Source: Coriobacteriaceae bacterium (lineage in GTDB: Bacteria; Actinomycetota; Coriobacteriia; Coriobacteriales; QAMH01). From it: 64,000 nucleotides of DNA. Position 1 is the stretch's first letter. Each line of letters begins with the position of its first letter. The stretch is from assembly GCA_025992705.1 (NCBI GenBank), contig DAJPGJ010000001.1:1488001-1552000 (forward strand), given 5' to 3'. Of the stretch, positions 7,621-15,450 are shown one piece after another. The notes under the pieces were generated by a model. The model did no database searches and was not told the origin of the DNA. It saw nothing but the letters and a program-made list of their open reading frames with translations. The position numbers were made by a program, and so were the translations under genes.

Positions 7621-8481
7621 CTACTGCAGATAGAGCTCCCTGAGTCGCTCGCGCTCGCGCTCCCCCACGCCGAGGACCGCAGCGAGATAGGCATCCATGC
7701 CGCCGCATTCCTGCTCGACGGCCTCGAGAGCCGCATCCAGGTAATCCATGCTTGCGTAGAAGATGGAATCGACGTCCAAATCGACGTGCTCGAGCAGGCC
7801 ATACCGGGCAAGCGCATCGAGAATCTCCTTGACTGCGTCGCGCACGAACAGGTTGGTCGCGAGATAGTCCGCGCGGATGTGGGGCATCGGAACGCCGAGC
7901 GCGTACTCAACGAGGACGCCCGCAAGTCCCGCGCGATCCTTGCCCTCGGTGCAATGCCACAGCGTCGCACCGTCCTCGGCCGCCAGAAGTGTCTCAAAGA
8001 ATGCCCGGTAGGCTTGCTTGCCGTCCTCGCCGAGCAGACAGGTGACATACAAATCGCGGATTGCGTCGTGGGCATTGCCGCTGAAGCGCTTGAGCGCCGC
8101 AAGGTCGCCTGCGATGCCGCCCTCGTGTGTGATGCCAACGGCGGCCTCGGAAAAGACCGGCAGATCGACGAACTCGATGCCCTGCATGCGATCGCGCGGA
8201 TCAGCCGCACCCTCGCGCTCCTTTGCCGTGCGAAAGTCCACGACGCGCGCAAGGTCATGCCCATCGCGCAGCAACTCGATGTCCTCGTCCGTGCACTTGT
8301 GCAGGTCACCGGAGCGGATGAGCCTGCCGTGGGCAACGCTCCTTCCGTTCGTGGTTGGTAGTCCACCAAGGTCACGCGTGTTGCGTGCTCCGCGCAGGCC
8401 AACGTGCCTGAAGTTCTCGAACCCGGGGATTGGCTCGGGCAGTTCGGGGCCCGTCCGTGTCTTATCCTTCGCGTCATTCAT
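7621..8481 (-). CDS. IphP-type tyrosine/serine phosphatase
   Basis: A 286-residue phosphatase of the IphP/LipA-like class. The N-terminal motif is RNTRDLGGLPT, followed by GRLIRSGDL and the P-loop HCTEGKDRAG, with nucleophile C177 and R183 of the C-x5-R signature. Family members act on phosphoproteins or phosphoinositides; the substrate is unknown. There is no signal peptide. AAAGGCGG lies before the ATG. It is 18 bp downstream of the DUF488 gene on the same strand and probably shares its transcript. Confidence 0.87.
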   Translation of the reverse strand: MNDAKDKTRTGPELPEPIPGFENFRHVGLRGARNTRDLGGLPTTNGRSVAHGRLIRSGDLHKCTDEDIELLRDGHDLARVVDFRTAKEREGAADPRDRMQGIEFVDLPVFSEAAVGITHEGGIAGDLAALKRFSGNAHDAIRDLYVTCLLGEDGKQAYRAFFETLLAAEDGATLWHCTEGKDRAGLAGVLVEYALGVPMPHIRADYLATNLFVRDAVKEILDALARYGLLEHVDLDVDSIFYASMDYLDAALEAVEQECGGMDAYLAAVLGVGERERERLRELYLQ

Positions 8482-8499
8482 ATCAAAATGCCGCCTTTC

Positions 8500-8868
8500 T
8501 CATTTCATCTGCTCCTCGAGCCATTCCCTGAGGATGACCGCATGGTTAATCTTGGGGTCGCGCGCCGCGTAGAGCAGCGTGATGGTGCCGCCCGCCTTGG
8601 CCGCATCCTTCTTGAGCTGCTGCGCGCATGCGTGCGCGGTATCGCTTGCATTGAGCTCGCCAAGGTAGCGCTCCTTGAAGGCATCGAAGTTCTCGGCCTT
8701 GTGCCCGAAGGCCTTACGCGCCGCCGTCGAGGGCGTGAGTTCCTTGGCCCAGTAGTCATATGGCAGGTCGGCCTTACGTATGCCACGCGGCCAGAGCTTG
8801 TCGACGAGCACGCGATAGCCATCGCTTGCCTCGGGTTTCTCGTAGACGCGCTTGATCTTGATATCCAT
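8500..8868 (-). CDS. DUF488 family protein
   Basis: A 122-residue protein with the DUF488 hallmarks: IKRVYEKPEASDGYRVLVDKLWPRGI at the start, the central W-A-K-E-L-T-P-S region, and TLLYAARDPKINHA near the end. The function of the family is not established. AAGGAGG stands six bases before the ATG. It is the first gene of the minus-strand DUF488-phosphatase-endonuclease-like run. Confidence 0.85.
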   Translation of the reverse strand: MDIKIKRVYEKPEASDGYRVLVDKLWPRGIRKADLPYDYWAKELTPSTAARKAFGHKAENFDAFKERYLGELNASDTAHACAQQLKKDAAKAGGTITLLYAARDPKINHAVILREWLEEQMK

Positions 8869-8959
8869 GGCTGCCTCCTTGTCACAAGCCCGCCGATTTG
8901 CCTCGCATCGCTATCGGACATGTACTGGTGATTTGTCCGCCAATCAAATGCGAAACGTA

Positions 8960-8988
8960 TTGACTTATACAGTCTAACTCAGAATAAT
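8960..8988 (+). promoter_or_regulatory. Promoter of the dmsABC operon
   Basis: TTGACT (8960-8965), a 17-base spacer, then AATAAT (8983-8988): one mismatch in each box from the sigma-A consensus. It leaves a leader of about 125 bases before dmsA. I saw no clear FNR-type palindrome in the leader. Confidence 0.65.
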
Positions 8989-9118
8989 AAGCGCATAACC
9001 GAAAACCACTAAATTTCGACCGTTCGCCAAAACTTTTATTGACAAGAATTGGCTTGAGAGGGGTGAGGACAGGGTTACACGCACGAGCGTACGCGAAGTT
9101 TGCGAGAGAGGAGCTGGA

Positions 9119-11605
9119 ATGACAATGAAGAGCCCAGAGCTTTCGAGACGAAGCTTCGTCAAGGCAGGCGGCGCACTCGCCGTGCTCGCCACGGCAGGCG
9201 GTGCCGTTTCCACGGCAGATAACCTGTTCGGCGAGGTAGAACCAGCGCAAGCCGCAGCCGAAGACAAGATCGTCTGGAGTCAATGCAACGTGAACTGTGG
9301 CGGAAGGTGTATCTTCCAATGGCATGTAAAGGATGGCAAGATCGCCTACATGCTCACCGACGATACGGGAAACGATGACTTCCAGGCCCGCGCCTGCCTG
9401 CGCGGACGTGCGATGCGCCAGTGGATCAACCACCCCGACCGTCTGCAATACCCGATGAAGCGCACGGGACCGCGCGGAACGGGCAAGTTCGAGCGTATCA
9501 GCTGGGACGAGGCCATCGACACGATCGCGGACAAGCTCAAGTACACGATCGAGACCTACGGCAACGACTCGATCTACATCAACTACGCCACCGGCATGTA
9601 TTCGGCGACGGGACGCACCACCGAGCGCCTGATGAACTGCCTGGGTGGCTACCTCCCCATGTACGGCGACTACTCGACCGGCATGCACCAGTACGTGATG
9701 CCCTTCATGTACGGCGTGGGCGTCTCGCCCTATGAGAACGTGAGCGCCTCGTCGGTTGACCAAGCCGGCAAGGCCGACCTCGTCTTGATGTTCGGCAACT
9801 CGCCGGCGGACAATCGCATGGGCGGTGCCAACGTGGTCTGGGACTACGCGCGCGTGCGCGAGGAGGGCCCCGAGATCATTCACATTGACTACCGCTACAA
9901 CGAGACGGCCGCTGGTCATCCCGAGGAATGGCTACCCATTCGCACGGGCACGGACGCGGCGCTCGTCGCCGGCGTTGCCCACGAGCTCATCGAGAAGGGC
10001 TGGGTCAACCTCGACTTCCTGCACAGATATTGCCAGGGCTACGACGAGGAGACCATGCCCGCGTCGGCCAAGGGCCAGAACAAGTCGTACTACGACTACA
10101 TCATGGGCACCGGCTACGACAAGGTCGAGAAGACGCCCGAGTGGGCCGCGCAGATCACGCTCGTGCCCGCCAAGACCATCCGCGAGCTCGCCCGCAAGCT
10201 CCACGAGGCCAATAGCGTCTACGTCGTGCAGGGCTGGGGACTGCAACGCCACAGCAATGGCGAGTCGGCCACGCGCGCGGTGTGCATGCTCGCGCTGCTC
10301 ACCGGCAACCTCGGTCGCGAGGGCACGAACTCCGGCATGCGCGAGGCCGAACCGCCGGGAGCGCCCGTCGGGTCCATCCCGTCTTCCGACGATGACCCCA
10401 ACGGCGTACCCGAGAACATGGTCAACGCCAAGATCTCGTGCTACTCGTGGCTCAAATGCATCGCCGAAGGCTCGGACTTCCAAAAGGAGCTCGACGCGGC
10501 CGACGAGCTCGCGCTCTTCATGGGCGCGCAAGACCCCGAAGCAGCAGCTGCTGCCGCCAAGATCGAGGCGCCGAAGAACGGCATCAAGTTCCTCTGGAAC
10601 TACGCTGGCAATTGCATCACCAACCAGCACGGCGACGTCAACCTCGTCTTCGACACGCTCTCCGACGAGAAGAAATGCGAGTTCATCGTCGTGTGCGACA
10701 CCTTCATGACGGACTCGGCCAAGTACGCCGACATACTGCTTCCCGACGCCATGCGCGCCGAGCAGCTCAACATGTCGACCAACGGCTACTCCGAGTACTA
10801 CTGGGGTGTCACCGTCGGCGGCCCGGCACAGGAGCCTCCCTTCGAGTGCCGCCCGATCTACGACGTACACGCCGAGATCGCCGATCGCTTTGGCGTGAAG
10901 GACAAGTTCACGGCCGGCAAGACCCAAGACGAATGGGTCCGCTCCATCTACGAAGAGGGCGCGGCCGAAGATCCCGAGATGCCCTCGTGGGACCAGATCC
11001 TCGAGCAAGGCGTGTGGAAGCGCGAGCTACCCACGGCCATCGCCTTCGAGAAGAACGTCGCCGATCCGGTGGGCAACCCCTGGAAGACACCATCGGGCAA
11101 GATAGAGATCTACTCCGAAGCGCTCGAGAAGATCGCGAGCGAGCGCGAGCTCTCCGAGGGCCAGGTCATCTCCCCCATCCCCATCTTCGATCCGGGTGTT
11201 GAGGGCTACGGCGCGGTCACGAGCGAATATCCGCTCTACATGTCCGGCTGGCACGACAAGGCCCGTACGCACTCCTCGTTCGGCGCGCTCGAGGTGCTGC
11301 GCGATTACAACCGCCATCGCCTGTGGATCAACCCCATCGACGCCGAGCCACGCAAGATCAAGGACGGCGACCGCGTGCGCGTCAAGAGCCCGGCCGGCGA
11401 GGTGCAGGTCGAGGCGCACGTCACGTCGCGTATCGTCCCGAGCGTCATCGCCATGCCGCAGGGCTTCTGGCACGAGGCCGACATGCAGGGCAACAAGCTC
11501 GACACCGGTGGCTGCATCAACACGCTGACCACCTACACGCCCTCGCCCCTCGCCCACGGCAACGGACCCAGCAATTCGATCATCGCCGAAGTGCGGAAAG
11601 TTTAG
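9119..11605 (+). CDS. dmsA: DMSO-reductase-type molybdopterin catalytic subunit (DmsA-like)
   Basis: An 828-residue bis-MGD oxidoreductase. The N-terminus has a Tat signal (SRRSFVKAGG, then a hydrophobic stretch ending AQAAA near residue 44), so it is exported folded. A C-x3-C-x3-C motif near residue 60 with a fourth Cys in ARACLRG near 96 binds a 4Fe-4S cluster. The YGDYST stretch near residue 182 corresponds to the serine molybdenum-ligand region of E. coli DmsA (YGDYSS). It heads an operon with FeS, membrane-anchor and chaperone genes and probably acts as terminal reductase of an S- or N-oxide. GAGAGGAG precedes the ATG. Confidence 0.88.
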   Translation: MTMKSPELSRRSFVKAGGALAVLATAGGAVSTADNLFGEVEPAQAAAEDKIVWSQCNVNCGGRCIFQWHVKDGKIAYMLTDDTGNDDFQARACLRGRAMRQWINHPDRLQYPMKRTGPRGTGKFERISWDEAIDTIADKLKYTIETYGNDSIYINYATGMYSATGRTTERLMNCLGGYLPMYGDYSTGMHQYVMPFMYGVGVSPYENVSASSVDQAGKADLVLMFGNSPADNRMGGANVVWDYARVREEGPEIIHIDYRYNETAAGHPEEWLPIRTGTDAALVAGVAHELIEKGWVNLDFLHRYCQGYDEETMPASAKGQNKSYYDYIMGTGYDKVEKTPEWAAQITLVPAKTIRELARKLHEANSVYVVQGWGLQRHSNGESATRAVCMLALLTGNLGREGTNSGMREAEPPGAPVGSIPSSDDDPNGVPENMVNAKISCYSWLKCIAEGSDFQKELDAADELALFMGAQDPEAAAAAAKIEAPKNGIKFLWNYAGNCITNQHGDVNLVFDTLSDEKKCEFIVVCDTFMTDSAKYADILLPDAMRAEQLNMSTNGYSEYYWGVTVGGPAQEPPFECRPIYDVHAEIADRFGVKDKFTAGKTQDEWVRSIYEEGAAEDPEMPSWDQILEQGVWKRELPTAIAFEKNVADPVGNPWKTPSGKIEIYSEALEKIASERELSEGQVISPIPIFDPGVEGYGAVTSEYPLYMSGWHDKARTHSSFGALEVLRDYNRHRLWINPIDAEPRKIKDGDRVRVKSPAGEVQVEAHVTSRIVPSVIAMPQGFWHEADMQGNKLDTGGCINTLTTYTPSPLAHGNGPSNSIIAEVRKV

Positions 11606-11614
11606 AGGTGAATC

Positions 11615-12235
11615 ATGGCTCAATACGGATTCTTCTACGACAACACGCGCTGCACGGGATGCAAGACCTGTGTGATGGCGTGCAAGGACTACTACGACTC
11701 CCCGCTCGACATCGCGCGACGCAAGGTATACGACGTCGAGGGCGGGCAATGGAAGGGCGATGAGGGCGGTGCCTACACAACCGACAGCTTCCTCTACCAT
11801 CTCTCCATCGGCTGCCAGCACTGCGATAACCCGGCTTGCGTGGACGTCTGCCCCACGACCGCCATGCACAAGGATCCCAAGGACGGCATCGTCAAGGTGG
11901 ACACCACCAAGTGCATGGGATGCGGCTACTGCGTCATGGCCTGCCCGTACAACTCGCCGCAAATCGACCACGAGAGCGGTCATGCCGTCAAGTGCGAGGC
12001 GTGCTGGGAGCGCCTGGATGCGGGCAAGACACCCGTGTGCGTGAGTGCCTGTCCGCTGCGCGCGCTCGACAGCGGCCCCATCGAGAAACTCAAGGCCAAG
12101 TACGGTGACGTGCGACAGATCTACCCGCTGGTGGACCCGTCGATGACGCAGCCCAACTTCGTCATCAAGCCCTCGCCGGCATCCGAGCTGCCCTACGTCG
12201 AGTCCGGATACGTTTCGAACCCAGAGGAGGTCTAG
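11615..12235 (+). CDS. dmsB: Four-cluster ferredoxin subunit (DmsB-like)
   Basis: A 206-residue electron-transfer subunit with 16 cysteines in four groups: CTGCKTCVMACK, CQHCDNPACVDVCP, CMGCGYCVMACP and a final C-x2-C...C-x3-C-P ending VCVSACP. This is the DmsB/NrfC pattern for four 4Fe-4S clusters passing electrons from the membrane anchor to the molybdenum subunit. It has no signal peptide, as expected for hitch-hiker export with the Tat-borne catalytic subunit. It starts nine bases after dmsA and ends three bases before the anchor gene. Confidence 0.9.
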   Translation: MAQYGFFYDNTRCTGCKTCVMACKDYYDSPLDIARRKVYDVEGGQWKGDEGGAYTTDSFLYHLSIGCQHCDNPACVDVCPTTAMHKDPKDGIVKVDTTKCMGCGYCVMACPYNSPQIDHESGHAVKCEACWERLDAGKTPVCVSACPLRALDSGPIEKLKAKYGDVRQIYPLVDPSMTQPNFVIKPSPASELPYVESGYVSNPEEV

Positions 12236-12238
12236 CTC

Positions 12239-13096
12239 ATGGATGCGGTAATCAAGGAACTTCCATTGGCGCTGTTCACCACGATCGCCTCGGTGGGCAT
12301 CGGCGCCTTCGTCGCAATGTTCTGCGCGATATACGTCAACAAGTCCATGGGGGCCGGCAGCCTCAAGCGACTCGACAAGCTGACGGCCGTGCCAATCGTC
12401 TTTTGCGTGGTGGCGCTCATCTGCGCGTTCTTCCACCTGGGCGACCCGCTGCACGCGGTCAACATCGTCAACACGATCGGCAGCTCGCCGATGACCAACG
12501 AGATCGTCGCGTTCTGCGTATTCCTCGTGCTCGCCGTCGTCTACTGGCTCGTCGCGCTCGCGGGCAAGCTGGAAAAGCACGGCCCGCGCGCGGTGTTCTC
12601 GGGCGTGGTGGCACTCGTCGGCCTCGTCTCGTGCATCATGATGGGCCTTGCCTACGCGCTGCCCGCCATCCCCATCTGGAACAGCCCCTGGGGAACCGTG
12701 CAGGTGCTCGGCGCAATGCTGCTGGGCGGTACCTTGCTGGGTGGCACGATCCTCAACATGTCGGTCCGGGAAACGCCCCTCGAAGGCGAGGCTGACGGCA
12801 GGATCAGGCTGCTTGCCATGCTCGGTGGCCTGGTGCTCATCATCGGCACGGCCGTGCTGTTTGGCATGGGAGCAAGCGCGAAGAGTGCGATGATCGACGT
12901 CGCCGCCAACACCGGCACGCTCATCATTCCGCTCGTACTCGTGATCGCGTTCTCGATCGTCGCCGTCGCCACGGCGTTTCTTGGCAAGGATGCCAAGCGC
13001 ACCGCCTGGCTCGCCTGCGGGACAATCATCGCGCTTGTCGCGATCTTCCTCGCACGTGGCATCTTCTACGGCGTGCAGATAGGCATCGGCCTGTAG
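12239..13096 (+). CDS. dmsC: DmsC-like membrane anchor subunit
   Basis: A 285-residue integral membrane protein with about eight hydrophobic segments, beginning ELPLALFTTIASVGIGAFVA as in DmsC anchors. It would take electrons from menaquinol and hand them to DmsB. FHLGDPLHAVNIVNT with a conserved histidine resembles the quinol-site region of DmsC. The gene follows dmsB by three bases; GAGG overlaps the dmsB stop. Confidence 0.85.
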   Translation: MDAVIKELPLALFTTIASVGIGAFVAMFCAIYVNKSMGAGSLKRLDKLTAVPIVFCVVALICAFFHLGDPLHAVNIVNTIGSSPMTNEIVAFCVFLVLAVVYWLVALAGKLEKHGPRAVFSGVVALVGLVSCIMMGLAYALPAIPIWNSPWGTVQVLGAMLLGGTLLGGTILNMSVRETPLEGEADGRIRLLAMLGGLVLIIGTAVLFGMGASAKSAMIDVAANTGTLIIPLVLVIAFSIVAVATAFLGKDAKRTAWLACGTIIALVAIFLARGIFYGVQIGIGL

Positions 13097-13104
13097 CAAT
13101 CGCA

Positions 13105-13144
13105 CATGGGGACGGGGTCGCACGCAAGCGGCCTTGTCCCCATG
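13105..13144. repeat. Hairpin between dmsC and the chaperone gene
   Basis: Arms CATGGGGAC and GTCCCCATG are separated by 22 bases. The GGGGACGGGG run recalls the larger hairpin after the isochorismatase gene. It may lower expression of the chaperone gene relative to dmsABC. Confidence 0.5.
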
Positions 13145-13217
13145 CGGCGTGACAACGGGCTGAGCTGCACCCAAATCGGCCCAATCGCGCAACCAACCCG
13201 GGAAAACGAGGCAAAGC

Positions 13218-13913
13218 ATGACCGGACAACAGACGATCGACGAAGGGGCGCTTGCGGGTATCGCCTTTGCGGGCAGGACGCTCGGTCCCCTCTTCAGATA
13301 CGACCCCCTGCTCGACCGAGAGAAGGTGGAGGCGCTATACGTCGCGCTGGCGCGATCGGATGCCGCTGCATTATGCGAGGAATGGCCCTTCGTGACACCC
13401 GACGAAGCGTTCAAGCCCATCGCCGATATGGTCAGAGGCGCCAAACGCCTCGAAGACGAGCTCGCCGTGGATAACGAGTCGCTGGCCGCCACATCATCGC
13501 TTGCCGACGAATACCGCCGGCTCTTCGTCGGTCCGGCCAAGAAGGCCGCCCCGCCCTGGGGCTCGGTATACACCGACCGCGACCAGGTCGTCTTCGGTCT
13601 CTCGACTCTTGACCTGCGCGAATGGCTACGCGAAAACGGAATCGAGGTTCGCCGGGGCGAGTCGGAGGAACCCGAGGACCACATCGGGACGATGCTCGAG
13701 CTCATGGCGTGGCTTGCCGACAACCGCCCCGAGCTGCTCGGAGACTACCTGCAGCATCACCTGCTTACGTGGGCTCCGCATTTCCTCGCACTCATGCAAG
13801 ACGCCACGACGGATGCCTTCTTCGCGGGGCTTGCCGCGTTGACGCGCTACACGCTGCTCGGCATCCAAGATACGCTCGAGCTCGAGGTCGTGGAGCCACG
13901 TTTCTACCGGTAG
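13218..13913 (+). CDS. TorD/DmsD-family molybdoenzyme chaperone
   Basis: A 231-residue all-helical protein with the TorD-family motifs EYRRLFVGPAKKAAPPWGSVY (near residues 96-116) and EPEDHIGTMLELM (near residues 152-164). Such chaperones bind the Tat signal of the cognate molybdoenzyme and hold it until cofactor is inserted. It is the last gene of the dms operon and is expected to serve the Tat-tagged catalytic subunit, not the second molybdoenzyme downstream, which has no signal. It is convergent with the LysR gene. Confidence 0.88.
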   Translation: MTGQQTIDEGALAGIAFAGRTLGPLFRYDPLLDREKVEALYVALARSDAAALCEEWPFVTPDEAFKPIADMVRGAKRLEDELAVDNESLAATSSLADEYRRLFVGPAKKAAPPWGSVYTDRDQVVFGLSTLDLREWLRENGIEVRRGESEEPEDHIGTMLELMAWLADNRPELLGDYLQHHLLTWAPHFLALMQDATTDAFFAGLAALTRYTLLGIQDTLELEVVEPRFYR

Positions 13914-13929
13914 GTGGCTCGCTATAACC

Positions 13930-14084
13930 ATTGTCATTTCGACCGGAGGCGCGAAGCGCCGCCTCATTGTCATTTCGACCGGAGGCGCGAAGCGCCGAAG
14001 TGGAGAAATCTCGATCTTCCGTTGCAGGTAAAGGGGCGAGATTTCTCGACTCCGCTCGCTATGCTCGCTTCGCTCGAAATGACA
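13930..14084. repeat. Tandem and inverted copies of the GTCATTTCGACCGGAGGCG element
   Basis: Two direct copies of TTGTCATTTCGACCGGAGGC start at 13931 and 13967 (36 bp apart). GTGGAGAAATCTCG (near 14000) is the inverse of CGAGATTTCTCGAC (near 14038), and GAAATGACA closes the array. The whole forms a large stem-loop between the convergent chaperone and LysR genes and could end transcription from both sides. It is related to the element at 5624-5667. Confidence 0.7.
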
Positions 14085-14125
14085 GGGGGCGCCACTTCAT
14101 TTGCTTCTCACGACAGGGGCATTCC

Positions 14126-15067
14126 CTATGAGTTGAGGTACGCTTCGACATCGGTCTTGAAATAGCCCTCGGGGACGTTGTCGCGGATGAAGTCGATGAA
14201 GTCCTGCGCCGAGCGGGTGAGCACGTGCTCCTTGCTCCATGCAAGCGAGACGGGATACCACATGGGTGCCGTGTTGACGGTGAACCGCAGTATCTCGGGG
14301 TCATCGCGATAGCGGTTATAGATGCACTCGGGGACCGTCCCCCAACCCAGGCCGGCCTTCACGCCCTCGACCATGGCCTCATGCGTGTCGAAGCAGGCGA
14401 TCATGTTGTGATCTTGCAGCGATAGACCATAGCGCTCCCGAAAATGGCGGTTGCCGACCATGTGACGACCCGAATCCCACTCGTAGATGATCATGGGCCA
14501 GTCGAGCAAGGTCTCGACGGGAATCGGCTGCGTGGTGCGGTTGTAGGGCGCGGCGTTGGGACAGATGAAGATGAGCTTCTTGTAGCCCAGCACCTCGAGC
14601 TCGAGACCAGGCTCCTCGGGCTGGTTCTCGAGCATGGCAAAGTCGAGCTTGCCGGCCTTGAGCTGCTCCACCAGTTGCGGCTCGTAGCCCGCTTCCAGAT
14701 GCACGCGCGCATCGGGCACCTTTCTCTGGAAACCGGCGACGAGACGGGGTAGCAGGGCGACACCATCGTTGATGCACATCCCGACGTCAAGCGTCGCGTC
14801 GAAGCGCTCGTCGATCGCCGCCAGTTGGGACGCCAGGACACGCTCGAGACTCGCGGCGTTGCGCGCGAAGGTCGTGACGAGCTCTCCCGCCTTGGTGGGC
14901 ACGATTCCCGTGGAGGTGCGGTCGTAGAGCTTGCGTCCCACGCGCTTCTCGAAGCTCGTTATTCTCTGGGATAGACCCGGTCGTGACATGAATAGCTGGT
15001 CAGCTGCCTGAGAGAGGCTTTTGGCTTCCGAGAGCACAATGAGCAGTTCGATATCTTCGAAAAGCAT
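14126..15067 (-). CDS. LysR-family transcriptional regulator, divergent from the second molybdoenzyme
   Basis: A 313-residue regulator. The N-terminal winged helix-turn-helix (residues 1-60) has SLSQAADQLFMSRPGLSQRI, followed by the linker helix and a periplasmic-binding-type effector domain. GGGAGG six bases before the ATG at 15067 defines the start. It is divergently placed 383 bp from the cytoplasmic molybdoenzyme gene, the classic layout for a LysR activator of its neighbour in response to substrate. A T-N11-A palindrome lies in the shared region. Confidence 0.9.
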   Translation of the reverse strand: MLFEDIELLIVLSEAKSLSQAADQLFMSRPGLSQRITSFEKRVGRKLYDRTSTGIVPTKAGELVTTFARNAASLERVLASQLAAIDERFDATLDVGMCINDGVALLPRLVAGFQRKVPDARVHLEAGYEPQLVEQLKAGKLDFAMLENQPEEPGLELEVLGYKKLIFICPNAAPYNRTTQPIPVETLLDWPMIIYEWDSGRHMVGNRHFRERYGLSLQDHNMIACFDTHEAMVEGVKAGLGWGTVPECIYNRYRDDPEILRFTVNTAPMWYPVSLAWSKEHVLTRSAQDFIDFIRDNVPEGYFKTDVEAYLNS

Positions 15068-15450
15068 GTCAACCTCCCGGCTTGGCAAATGCCTTTTTGG
15101 CAGGGTATTTGAAATAGCGCACTAGATACATATTAAACACAAAAATCGCCATCCCTGTCTAGGCCGCCCGACCCATTCGATGCAGCGTTCCTTTATAACC
15201 GCTGTAAGGATTCGTTACATGAAAGCATGAGTTTCCATCTCCCTTTCAAAACCTCAACACCCAAATCCGCAAATACGTCAGTTAGCAAAATCTAACCCTC
15301 GTATATTTGCCTTGCAATAGCCTTATGCGGACACTGGACGCTCCCCCAATAATCGCCTGACCTCCTCTTCCGTCGGCGAATCCCCAAGTCCGATGCCCGC
15401 ATTAAGGCAATGGCAAACGTGAGGGATTGAAGTAAGAGAGGGAGGTACGT
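15068..15450. other. Divergent control region between LysR and molybdoenzyme genes
   Basis: 383 bp without a gene, more AT-rich than its surroundings. It holds the LysR-type palindrome at 15281-15296 and a probable -10 at 15302-15307 for the rightward genes. On the other side, TTGAAATAGC...TACATATTAAAC at 15110-15137 is a possible AT-rich control segment for the LysR gene. A long leader (about 135 bases) precedes the molybdoenzyme ATG. Confidence 0.55.
15281..15307 (+). promoter_or_regulatory. LysR-type box overlapping a -35 region, with -10 TATATT
   Basis: GTTAGCAAAATCTAAC (15281-15296) is an inverted repeat that fits the T-N11-A rule of LysR regulators. TATATT at 15302-15307 is a good -10. 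The corresponding -35 position (about 15279-15284) falls on the left arm of the palindrome and is a poor match to TTGACA. This is what an activator-dependent promoter would look like. Confidence 0.45.

Noticed and set aside
11027..13723. Very long (898-codon) open frame antisense to dmsABC
   Set aside because: It is created by the GC-biased third positions of the real genes on the plus strand. It has no domain match, an unlikely His/Asp/Arg/Val-rich composition, and no ribosome binding site.
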